Positions 1 to 5,211 of a DNA stretch of 5,285 nucleotides are shown here, piece after piece (position 1 is the stretch's first letter; the number at the start of each line of letters is the position of its first letter). The stretch lies in contig JAFWCP010000076.1 in the NCBI GenBank assembly GCA_017536845.1, forward strand, positions 1 through 5,285, given 5' to 3'. Under the pieces are notes generated by a model. It made no database searches, was not told the DNA's origin, and saw only the letters and a program-made list of their open reading frames with translations. A program made the translations under genes and the position numbers. This DNA is from Solobacterium sp. Lineage in GTDB: Bacteria; Bacillota_I; Bacilli_A; Erysipelotrichales; Erysipelotrichaceae.

Positions 1-2
1 AA

Positions 3-707
3 GCCGATCGCTTCTTCAACTATCCGTATGCCGCAATTGAAGAGAGCCTTGCCAATGCTGTATATCATAAGGCATATGATATTCGAGAACCCATTGAAGT
101 ACGTATTGAAAAAGACAAGATTGAGATTCTCAGCTTTCCTGGTCCAGACAGATCTGTTACGGTTGAAGCGCTGAAAACCTATAACGTCTTTGTTCGCAGA
201 TATCGAAATCGAAGGATAGGTGATTTCCTGAAAGAACTTCATTTGACAGAGGGACGTAATACAGGTTTCCGCAAAATACTCAAGGCTTTGGAAGAGAACG
301 GTTCACCGCTTCCTGAGTTTATTACTGATGAGGACCACAGCTATTTCATCACTCGCTTGTTTATCCGTGAAGGATTCAATGAAATTGGCACTGGCACTGA
401 GATTGGCACTGAGATTGGCACTGAGATTGGCACTGAGATTGGCACTGAGGTTGACACTACAGATTTCCTCGTAAAGAACGCACGAAACACAGCAGATTTC
501 ATAAAGAACCATCAGCCCAAAAAGCAAAAAACTTTCCTGAGAATTGTTGCCGAAATAATAAAAGACAACAGCCAGCCTCTTACACAGATCGCTAAGAATG
601 CAGGAATTTCCAGGCGTACTGTAGCAAGGTATATGAAGGAATTACAGGAATCTGGAGTGTTGTATCGCGAAGGCAGTGATACTGCAGGAAAGTGGATTTT
701 AAAATAA
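3..707 (+). CDS. GHKL-type ATP-binding, winged-helix protein (RecG-C-terminal-like / Schlafen-AlbA_2 family), 5' end outside window
   Basis: The frame is open from the first full codon of the window, so the gene starts to the left; 234 residues are visible. Residues 8-22 carry a YPYAAIEESLANAVYH-type motif, the N-box helix of the HATPase_c_4 (GHKL-like) domain, followed by IEVRIEKDKIEI and an FPGP turn resembling the family's NPGG motif. The segment around LTEGRNTGFRKILKALEENG and the following DEDHSYF is typical of ATP-binding proteins whose N-terminal half is an AlbA_2/Schlafen-like domain; that half would lie outside the window. Residues about 128-150 are an EIGT tandem repeat acting as a linker. 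Residues about 178-232 form a winged helix (LTQIAKNAGISRRTVARYMKELQESG). The family is often annotated as a transcriptional regulator or RecG-like protein and is common on mobile elements and beside restriction systems; its biochemical role is poorly defined. It ends 67 bases before a tRNA fragment, so it is probably cargo at the end of an integrated element. An internal TTG at 243 is unlikely to be the true start. Confidence 0.85.
   Translation, partial: ADRFFNYPYAAIEESLANAVYHKAYDIREPIEVRIEKDKIEILSFPGPDRSVTVEALKTYNVFVRRYRNRRIGDFLKELHLTEGRNTGFRKILKALEENGSPLPEFITDEDHSYFITRLFIREGFNEIGTGTEIGTEIGTEIGTEIGTEVDTTDFLVKNARNTADFIKNHQPKKQKTFLRIVAEIIKDNSQPLTQIAKNAGISRRTVARYMKELQESGVLYREGSDTAGKWILK
381..458 (+). 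repeat. In-frame 12-bp tandem repeat, unit GAGATTGGCACT
   Basis: Four exact copies of the 12-base unit lie at 399-410, 411-422, 423-434 and 435-446. They are flanked by imperfect units: GAAATTGGCACT at 381-392, a half unit at 393-398, and GAGGTTGACACT at 447-458. Each unit encodes Glu-Ile-Gly-Thr. Because the unit is a multiple of three, copy-number change by slippage would lengthen or shorten the linker between the ATP-binding and winged-helix parts without breaking the frame. Confidence 0.95.
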
Positions 708-774
708 TCTCTGGACTCGAGTTGTCAGAAAGTTGTCAAACATCTGAACTGTCCTAGAGAATCAATGCTTTACA

Positions 775-824
775 CCTGACTCTTAATTAGTGGGTCTAGG
801 GTTCGAGTCCCTAAGAGGTCACCA
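775..824 (+). other. 3' fragment of tRNA-Lys(CUU); probable attachment-site scar of an integrated element
   Basis: The sequence folds as the 3' part of a tRNA. There is an anticodon stem CCTGA/TTAGT with one C-T mismatch at its outer end, and a seven-base loop CTCTTAA with anticodon CTT at 782-784. A five-base variable loop GGGTC follows, then a T-stem TAGGG/CCCTA around the loop TTCGAGT. The 3' acceptor strand AGAGGTC, discriminator A and encoded CCA (822-824) complete it. It closely resembles Bacillota tRNA-Lys(CUU). The required 5' acceptor strand (GACCTCT-like) and D-arm are absent: bases 708-774 cannot supply them. Integrases that target tRNA genes restore the gene at one end of the element and leave such a 3' copy at the other. 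The terminator immediately downstream suggests the original chromosome continues to the right and the element lies to the left. A deletion that removed the 5' half is the alternative. Confidence 0.85.
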
Positions 825-828
825 TGTA

Positions 829-866
829 AAAGCGGTATTACGAATGAGAATACCGCTTTCTTTTTT
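829..866 (+). terminator. Intrinsic terminator behind the tRNA-Lys fragment
   Basis: A perfect 11-bp stem, AAAGCGGTATT (829-839) with AATACCGCTTT (849-859), closes a nine-base loop and is followed by C and six T (861-866). It begins four bases after the CCA of the tRNA fragment, so it is probably the original terminator of the tRNA gene. It also ends transcription coming from the ATP-binding gene upstream. Confidence 0.93.
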
Positions 867-939
867 GCGTTTTCAGATAGTTTTGGACCTATTTAGGAAC
901 ATTTTCAGCCATTTTCCGAATTATTGTTTCAGATATTTC

Positions 940-1358
940 AGGGATTGCAGCCTGATTGACAACAACTTTGGTGACTGCGTCATCAAGCTTCCCGGCAGCT
1001 TTTTCTTCGCAAGAACCAGCATTGCAGCATGCATCTTGATATTGAAAAAGAACAAATCCGATAGTAAAGTTCTTTTCATAGATGCTTCAAACGAATGCTC
1101 TTTGGTCACATACAACAATAAGCTGACGCAGGAGAGCATCCAGAAGTTTGTGGTTCCTTTGACAGAATTGAAGGAGTTCTGCACTTCTCTCATCCTACGG
1201 TATATGATGAAGTTCATGACAACAACTGCAATCTCTCTGCATCCACCTATGTCGAGGCTGAAGATACAAAAGATAAGATTGATATCAAGAAACGAAATGC
1301 AGAGATTGCTGAGATCGACAAAATCATTGCTGAAATTGAAGGAGGACAGAAATCATGA
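940..1358 (+). pseudogene. hsdM: Degraded 3' remnant of type I restriction-modification N6-adenine methylase (HsdM)
   Basis: Two reading frames together give the C-terminal end of an HsdM protein. The first, to about 1155, reads LIDNNFGDCVIKLPGSFFF, then TSIAACILILKKNKSD, then KVLFIDASNE and NNKLTQESIQKFV. These are the typical 'LP..lF..t.i..cilvl.KnK' and 'FIDAS' segments after the methylase catalytic domain. The second frame, from about 1158, continues DRIEGVLHFSHPTVYDEV, NNCNLSASTYVEAEDT and a helical tail ending EIEGGQKS-stop at 1356-1358. The switch lies near 1153-1160 and amounts to a single frameshift. The N-terminal specificity-binding part, the SAM-binding motif and NPPF are missing, so no methylase can be made. 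The long open frame 790-1362 is a chance extension of the first part through the tRNA fragment. HsdM normally works with HsdS and HsdR; neither is visible here. The assignment rests on remembered family motifs. Confidence 0.85.
1341..1345 (+). promoter_or_regulatory. Ribosome binding site of the DUF1016 nuclease gene, inside the hsdM remnant
   Basis: GGAGG lies nine bases before the ATG at 1355. It is embedded in the last codons of the hsdM remnant, whose TGA (1356-1358) overlaps the ATG. The intact methylase gene would have coupled translation to the nuclease gene. With hsdM dead, this site has to recruit ribosomes independently. Confidence 0.8.
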
Positions 1359-2461
1359 GTGATAAACTGATCAAAACCGACGAAACATATCAGAACCGGG
1401 TCAAAGAAATCGGCCAACGGTTCCGTCAACAGCAGATCAAGGCAGCGGTTAAGGTCAATGTAGAAATGCTGAGGTTTTACTGGAATCTCGGCAAAGATAT
1501 GAATCAGATTAAGGATCACTATCATTGGGGCAGTCACTTTTATGAACAGATCAGCAAAGATCTCAAGAAAGAACTGCCGGACGTGAAATCCTTCTCGCCG
1601 AGAAACCTGCTGTATATGCATCAGTTTTACAGACTGTTTCCAAAGGCTGGAATTACGCGCCAACCTGAGACGCAGTTACCTGAAAGTGCAATTGCGAAAC
1701 AACTTGTTTCGCAAACCGGTGATACAAATGAGGTTTTCATGATTCCGTGGGGTCATATCATACAGATTCTGAACAAATGCCATAGCGACAAAGATAAAGC
1801 ATTGTTTTATGTTCGAAAAACGATAGAGAATAACTGGTCAAGAGCTGTGCTTCTGAACTTTCTGGATACCGACTTATATGAACGACAGGGTAAAGCCATC
1901 ACCAATTTTGCCACGACGCTACCGGCACCCCAGAGTGATCTGGCACAGGAAATCACCCGGGATCCTTACAGCTTTGACTTCCTGACAATCCGTGAACAAT
2001 ATGACGAAACAGAATTGAAGGATGCATTGATGAACAACATCACCCGTTTTCTGCTTGAACTCGGCAATGGATTTGCCCTTGCAGGAAGAGAAGTCAGATT
2101 GGAGATCGGCAAAACAGAGAACTTCATTGATATGCTTTTCTACAACATCAAGCTGCATTGCTATGTGGTTGTAGAAGTCAAGGTGAAAGAGTTTGATGCA
2201 GGAGATATGGGACAGCTGGGAACATATATGGTTGCCGTCAATCACCAACTGAAAGGTGAACAGGATGGACCGACATTGGGCTTGCTGATATGCAAATCAA
2301 AGGACAATGTCAAAGCCAGTTATGCCCTGGAAGCCAGCAGCCAGCCTATGGGGATTTCTCAATATGATATCAGCACATTCCTTCCTGAGGAATACAAAGG
2401 CAGTCTGCCCAGCATTGAAGAACTTGAAGCAGAAATCTCCGACTGGGAAGGAGAACAGTAA
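1355..2461 (+). CDS. DUF1016 (YhcG-type) PD-(D/E)XK nuclease-family protein
   Basis: The 368-residue product has the usual full length of the family. The N-terminal helical DUF1016_N domain (about 15-180) shows YWNLGKDM, WGSHFYEQISKDL, SPRNLLYMHQFY, PWGHIIQIL, ATIENNWSR-like and YERQGKAITNF motifs. The C-terminal DUF1016 nuclease domain (about 200-350) has RLEIGKTENFIDMLFYN followed by CYVVVEVKV, giving candidate catalytic residues D259, E274 and K276, with Q287 in the downstream GQ motif. All expected PD-(D/E)XK elements appear present. Family members are predicted nucleases of the RecB-like superfamily and frequently sit inside type I restriction-modification operons, commonly beside hsdM; their exact role there is unsettled. 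Here the gene overlaps by four bases (ATGA) the stop of a broken hsdM, so it is a leftover that kept its frame. The start is set by GGAGG nine bases upstream. Residues about 98-128, before PWGH, form a variable insert whose DNA contains a perfect palindrome. Confidence 0.92.
   Translation: MSDKLIKTDETYQNRVKEIGQRFRQQQIKAAVKVNVEMLRFYWNLGKDMNQIKDHYHWGSHFYEQISKDLKKELPDVKSFSPRNLLYMHQFYRLFPKAGITRQPETQLPESAIAKQLVSQTGDTNEVFMIPWGHIIQILNKCHSDKDKALFYVRKTIENNWSRAVLLNFLDTDLYERQGKAITNFATTLPAPQSDLAQEITRDPYSFDFLTIREQYDETELKDALMNNITRFLLELGNGFALAGREVRLEIGKTENFIDMLFYNIKLHCYVVVEVKVKEFDAGDMGQLGTYMVAVNHQLKGEQDGPTLGLLICKSKDNVKASYALEASSQPMGISQYDISTFLPEEYKGSLPSIEELEAEISDWEGEQ
1692..1714. repeat. Perfect inverted repeat inside the DUF1016 gene
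   Basis: TTGCGAAACA (1692-1701) and TGTTTCGCAA (1705-1714) are exact reverse complements separated by ACT. This gives a ten-base-pair hairpin with a three-base loop. It encodes part of the non-conserved insert ahead of the PWGH motif. No U-tract follows, so it is not a terminator. Confidence 0.9.
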
Positions 2462-2473
2462 CCTGAACAGATT

Positions 2474-2501
2474 GGGTCAAGAATGCAGGTCTTCCCTTTT
2501 T
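2474..2501 (+). terminator. Probable intrinsic terminator after the DUF1016 gene
   Basis: GGG (2474-2476) plus AAGA (2479-2482), with a two-base TC bulge between them, pair with TCTT (2490-2493) and CCC (2494-2496) around a seven-base loop; TTTTT follows (2497-2501). It lies 12 bases after the nuclease stop codon. The bulge makes it weaker than the other terminators of the window, so it may be leaky. Confidence 0.5.
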
Positions 2502-2632
2502 CAGCATGGTGCCTGGAATGTGTATTCTTCTTCTGAGAAGTACATGGATAGACAAGCAGGTGGCCTTTCTTTTTTGTAACTACCACATAAGGCCTTTTCT
2601 GATGGTTTGCCTGGATACGTGCCATCTTGCCG

Positions 2633-3059
2633 GGAGGCAAAGGCATCACACCCTTAGTTCCATGGCCAAAGAGAACAGGGATGAAAAAGAAGACTTTGAT
2701 CTGACCATCCTCTATGGCTCCGTATCCGTGAATGATATCATCCTCAAAGAAGAGCTGGATGCTTTGCAATGCGACAAGGTCAAAGTCATTCACGTCCTCA
2801 ACGGTGACAATCTGACTGGAAGGGTGAAACCGGCTTCATCCGCCGAGATATCCTCCGGAAGTATTCCTTTGAAGATACAACTTACTTCGTCTGCCGAAGC
2901 GGTGCCTGCGGATTCTGCAGCACCAAGGCACTTTCCTGAGAATACTTTGAATGCCCGCAGAACGATGGCAGAAGAAGTGATGATAAAGATTTCAATTACG
3001 TATATGCCTGCCCGGCATACCCGCTCAGCGGCATGGCGGTGAAAATCAGCTTCTGCCCT
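2633..3059 (+). pseudogene. Remnant of FAD/NAD(P)-binding oxidoreductase fused to a [2Fe-2S] ferredoxin domain
   Basis: Pieces in different frames line up with one known architecture, a ferredoxin-reductase-like domain followed by a plant-type [2Fe-2S] domain. GGKGITP (2633-2653) is the nucleotide-binding GG.GITPF segment. After a frameshift near 2654, SSMAKENRDEKEDFDLTILYGS and a stretch up to KVKVIHVLNGD follow. After a second shift near 2814-2816 come WKGETGFIRRDILRKYS and EDTTYFVC, where the family continues CGPQAM. Instead the sequence jumps into the ferredoxin cluster loop CRSGACGFC (2892-2918), implying an in-frame deletion of the region between. TGA at 2937-2939 stands where the family has Gly (GGA), and the frame then resumes as EYFECPQNDGRRS, DFNYVYACPAYPLSG and VKIS. 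The N-terminal flavin-binding part is missing too. The remnant cannot yield a working enzyme. It ends at an intact terminator at 3060. Such enzymes move electrons between NAD(P)H, flavin and iron-sulfur partners. Confidence 0.82.
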
Positions 3060-3087
3060 CAGCATCCTGCACCGGGATGCTGTTTTT
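3060..3087 (+). terminator. Intrinsic terminator of the oxidoreductase remnant, upstream of the MarR cassette
   Basis: CAGCATCC (3060-3067) pairs with GGATGCTG (3075-3082), eight base pairs around a seven-base loop, followed directly by TTTTT (3083-3087). It separates the dead gene from the MarR/radical SAM operon and prevents read-through into it. Confidence 0.92.
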
Positions 3088-3099
3088 CAAGCATTCAGC

Positions 3100-3128
3100 T
3101 GTACAGATATACTCCTATATGGTAGAAT
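3100..3128 (+). promoter_or_regulatory. Candidate sigma-A promoter of the MarR/radical SAM operon
   Basis: A -35-like TGTACA (3100-3105, four of six matches to TTGACA) and a -10-like TAGAAT (3123-3128, five of six to TATAAT) are separated by an optimal 17 bases. Transcription would start near 3135, about 22 bases before the ATG. An alternative -10, TATAAA at 3128-3133, lacks a good -35. Confidence 0.6.
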
Positions 3129-3149
3129 ATAAACATTACTATATAGGAG
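3112..3149. promoter_or_regulatory. Large palindrome, probable MarR operator, overlapping the -10 box and the ribosome site
   Basis: CTCCTATATGGTA (3112-3124) and TACTATATAGGAG (3137-3149) are inverted copies of 13 bases with a single mismatch and a 12-base spacer. Each arm contains its own near-palindrome (CCTATATGG; CTATATAG), so the site could hold two MarR dimers. The left arm covers the promoter spacer and the first two bases of the -10; the right arm lies just behind the predicted transcription start and includes the AGGAG ribosome site (3145-3149, seven bases before the ATG). MarR proteins usually repress their own operons from such sites. That the neighbouring regulator binds here is inferred. 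Confidence 0.75.
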
Positions 3150-3156
3150 CTTTTAT

Positions 3157-3594
3157 ATGAAAACAAACGGCGGTTTCCTGATTTCAAAAATCAAGCAGCT
3201 GGGCGACCGTATCTTTGAACGGATTCTCAGCCGGAAAAATATCGACGCATTCAACGGTCCGCAGGGACGGATCCTGTATGTCCTCTGGCAGGAAGACAGC
3301 ATTCCCATCAAAACCCTTTCCGACCGCAGCGGCCTGGCGATCACGTCGCTGACCACCATGCTTGAAAGGATGGAAAAACAGCATCTGATCAGGCGTGTGC
3401 AGGATACGCAGGACAAACGCAGGACCCTGCTCTGTCTGACCGAACAGGCCCGCAGCCTGAAGCAGGATTATGACAGCGTCTCCGAACAGATGGCACAGAT
3501 CTATTACCATGGCTTTACCGAAGAAGAAATCATCCGGTTCGAGGAATACCTTGACCGCGTCCGGATCAACCCGGAAGGGTGGCGCGAACAATGA
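3157..3594 (+). CDS. MarR-family transcriptional regulator of the radical SAM mobile pair
   Basis: The 145-residue protein has MarR-family length and layout. An N-terminal dimerisation helix is followed by a winged helix at about 33-98: FNGPQGRILYVLW, then the helix-turn-helix IKTLSDRSGLAITSLTTMLERMEKQ. The wing DTQDKRR (83-89) matches the family's characteristic D-R-D-x-R wing that enters the minor groove. C-terminal helices (about 98-135) complete the dimer interface. Only one cysteine (C93) is present, so a multi-cysteine redox switch is unlikely and a small ligand is more probable, although neither is shown. The ATG at 3157 has AGGAG seven bases upstream. The stop overlaps the start of the first radical SAM gene (ATGA at 3591-3594), and a palindrome sits over its promoter, so it probably controls itself and both enzymes. 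From memory of protein-family catalogues, a MarR subfamily is defined by exactly this neighbourhood ('mobile rSAM pair MarR family regulator'). Confidence 0.92.
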   Translation: MKTNGGFLISKIKQLGDRIFERILSRKNIDAFNGPQGRILYVLWQEDSIPIKTLSDRSGLAITSLTTMLERMEKQHLIRRVQDTQDKRRTLLCLTEQARSLKQDYDSVSEQMAQIYYHGFTEEEIIRFEEYLDRVRINPEGWREQ

Positions 3595-4280
3595 CGATAT
3601 GCATCAAGGACCAGATTCAGAACCTGAACCTTGTCATCGGCTGCACGGTGGGCTGTTCCTACTGCTATGCCCGAAACAATGTGAAACGGTATCACATGAT
3701 TCCCGACTTTGCCAGGCCGGAGTTCTTTCCGAATAAGCTTCGGCGCATGGATACTCCCCTGCCGCACAACTTCCTGCTGACCGGCATGAGCGACCTTGCC
3801 GTATGGAAAGAAGAATGGCTGGAAGAAACCTTCCGGCATATCCAGCGTTCCCCCCGGCATCAGTTCCTCTTCCTTTCCAAACGTCCCGACCTTCTGCATA
3901 TCAATACAGATCTGGACAATGCATGGTTAGGCGTTACCGTCACCGGCAAGGCTGACCTGTGGCGTATTGATGCTCTGAAGAAAAACGTTCAGGCAAAACA
4001 TTATCATGTCACCTTTGAACCGCTTTTTGACGATCCCGGCATTGTAGATCTTCAGGGCATTGACTGGATAGTCATCGGAACCATGACCGGTGTTCAGGCC
4101 CGTAAGGTGCATACCGAACCTGCCTGGGCTGACAGCCTGGCCAGACAGGCACATGAACGCAGTATCCCGGTCTTCATGAAAGAAGACCTGCTGCCGATCA
4201 TGCAGGAAGAAAACATGATCCAGCAGCTGCCTGAAGCATTTCTTAACGTACTGGAGGAACAGAGAACATGGAAGAAATAA
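3591..4280 (+). CDS. Radical SAM mobile pair protein A (DUF5131 / phage Gp37-Gp68-like)
   Basis: The product has 229 residues if started at the ATG that overlaps the marR stop (ATGA); a GTG at 3579 would add four residues. A purine-rich GGAAGGG at 3573-3579 supports the ATG, 11 bases away. The radical SAM cysteines C18, C22 and C25 (GCTVGCSYCYAR) form the CX3CX2C site that holds a [4Fe-4S] cluster and cleaves S-adenosylmethionine. Further motifs fit the DUF5131/Gp37-Gp68 type of radical SAM protein: FLLTGMSDLA (61-70), FLFLSKRP (92-99), WLGVTVT (112-118), TFEPLFDD (141-148) and IDWIVIGTMTG (157-167). There is no C-terminal cysteine-rich SPASM domain, so auxiliary clusters of that kind are not expected. 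The reaction and substrate are unknown. It overlaps the next radical SAM gene by 13 bases, implying equimolar production and probably joint function. The match to 'mobile pair protein A' is by order, size and motifs, recalled from family catalogues. Confidence 0.9.
   Translation: MTICIKDQIQNLNLVIGCTVGCSYCYARNNVKRYHMIPDFARPEFFPNKLRRMDTPLPHNFLLTGMSDLAVWKEEWLEETFRHIQRSPRHQFLFLSKRPDLLHINTDLDNAWLGVTVTGKADLWRIDALKKNVQAKHYHVTFEPLFDDPGIVDLQGIDWIVIGTMTGVQARKVHTEPAWADSLARQAHERSIPVFMKEDLLPIMQEENMIQQLPEAFLNVLEEQRTWKK
4253..4257 (+). promoter_or_regulatory. Ribosome binding site of radical SAM protein B, inside gene A
   Basis: GGAGG lies ten bases before the ATG at 4268 and within the coding sequence of protein A. 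The start it selects gives a 13-base overlap of the two genes, which favours translational coupling. Confidence 0.8.
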
Positions 4281-5185
4281 AACCAGATGAAATCCGCATC
4301 AGCACAGTCATGACTCAGAACATCATGACAAAATCCAGCCTGCCGGTAGGTGGTTATTCCGTCAACCCGTATGTCGGATGCACGCATGCCTGCCGCTACT
4401 GCTATGCCAGCTTCATGAAGCGTTTTACCGGCCATACAGAAGACTGGGGAACCTTTCTTGATGTCAAGCAATGGCCTGAAATCAGAAATCCGGCGAAATA
4501 TGCCGGCCAGCGGGTTGTCATCGGCTCGGTCACAGACGGCTACAATCCCCAGGAAGAAACGTATCAGAACACCCGCAGGCTGCTGAAACAGCTGCGCGGC
4601 AGCCATGCGGATATCCTGATCTGCACCAAATCAGACCTTGTCGTGCGGGACATTGACCTGCTCAAAGAACTCGGCAAGGTGACGGTTTCCTGGTCCATCA
4701 ACACCCTGGATGAAGAATTCAAGAACGACATGGACCGGGCGGTATCCATCGAAAGAAGAATTGCGGCCATGAAAAAGGTTTATGATGCCGGCATCCGCAC
4801 AGTCTGCTTTGTTTCACCGGTATTTCCCGGCCTGACGGATTTTGAAGCCATCTTCGAAAGAGTTAAAAACCAGTGTGACCTGTTCTGGCTGGAAAATCTC
4901 AACCTGCGCGGAGGTTTCAAAAAAGACATCATGGACTATATTGCGCAAAAGCATCCGGACCTTCTCCCCCTGTACCGCGACATCTACAGCAGAAAAGACC
5001 GCAGCTACTTTGAAGCGCTCGAAAAGACGGCGAAAGAAATGGCAGACAGGAATGACTGTCCGTTTGTGGACAATGAAATGCCCTACGGCAGAGTACCGCA
5101 GGGCCATCCGGTGATTGTGGACTATTTCTATCACGAAGAGATCCGGGGATCGGAAAACACCGGCAGGCGAAAAAAAAACGCTTAA
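4268..5185 (+). CDS. Radical SAM mobile pair protein B (SPL-like, COG1533-type)
   Basis: The 305-residue protein carries the radical SAM motif C38, C42, C45 in NPYVGCTHACRYCYA, the form typical of the spore-photoproduct-lyase-like COG1533 group. After it come GSVTDGYNPQEETYQNTR (86-103, the strand-2/SAM-contact region), ICTKSDLVVRDIDLL (118-132), VSWSINTLDEE (140-150) and AGIRTVCFVSPVFPGLTD (174-191), which trace the rest of the TIM-barrel. The C-terminal part (about 225-290) has conserved-looking aromatic and histidine residues but no cysteine-rich auxiliary cluster domain; of the remaining cysteines, C119, C180, C203 and C264 are scattered. It is not spore photoproduct lyase itself, lacking that enzyme's N-terminal region and context. 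The substrate is unknown. The last codons run through a nine-base A tract (5170-5178) to give RRKKNA, and a terminator follows two bases after the stop. The overlap with gene A and the shared regulator suggest the two enzymes act together. Confidence 0.9.
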   Translation: MEEIKPDEIRISTVMTQNIMTKSSLPVGGYSVNPYVGCTHACRYCYASFMKRFTGHTEDWGTFLDVKQWPEIRNPAKYAGQRVVIGSVTDGYNPQEETYQNTRRLLKQLRGSHADILICTKSDLVVRDIDLLKELGKVTVSWSINTLDEEFKNDMDRAVSIERRIAAMKKVYDAGIRTVCFVSPVFPGLTDFEAIFERVKNQCDLFWLENLNLRGGFKKDIMDYIAQKHPDLLPLYRDIYSRKDRSYFEALEKTAKEMADRNDCPFVDNEMPYGRVPQGHPVIVDYFYHEEIRGSENTGRRKKNA

Positions 5186-5187
5186 GG

Positions 5188-5211
5188 CATCAGGACATGC
5201 CTGATGTTTTT
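5188..5211 (+). terminator. Intrinsic terminator of the MarR/radical SAM operon
   Basis: CATCAGG (5188-5194) pairs with CCTGATG (5200-5206), seven base pairs around the loop ACATG, followed by TTTTT (5207-5211). It begins two bases after the stop codon of protein B. Confidence 0.9.

Noticed and set aside
399..446. Possible CRISPR-like or intergenic repeat array
   Set aside because: The units are 12 bases, contiguous without spacers, and in frame within a coding sequence; this is a coding tandem repeat.
708..824. Complete tRNA-Lys gene
   Set aside because: No D-arm or 5' acceptor strand complementary to AGAGGTC could be found upstream; only the 3' part is present.
790..1362. Open frame of 190 codons running from the tRNA fragment to the DUF1016 gene
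   Set aside because: Its first third crosses the tRNA piece, a terminator and non-coding DNA. Only about 940-1155 is hsdM-like and the C-terminal end is in another frame, so it is not a real gene.
2522..2546. Hairpin TGTA-TT-CTTCT / AGAAG-TACA between the nuclease gene and the remnant
   Set aside because: It has a two-base bulge, no T tract directly behind it and no known element type; likely chance.
2549..2577. T-rich tract near 2567-2577 as a second terminator
   Set aside because: Only two three-base stem segments with an internal loop can be drawn in front of it; too weak to call.
2937..2939. TGA as a selenocysteine or recoded codon
   Set aside because: The family has glycine, not cysteine, here. 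The gene is also frameshifted and deleted, so a nonsense mutation is the simple explanation.
2506..3042. Open frame of 178 codons over the oxidoreductase remnant
   Set aside because: Only about 2655-2813 is in the correct frame for the family. The beginning and end are out-of-frame readings of the damaged gene.
3504..3899. Minus-strand open frame of 131 codons across the marR / radical SAM A joint
   Set aside because: It is a shadow of two well-supported genes with no motif of its own.
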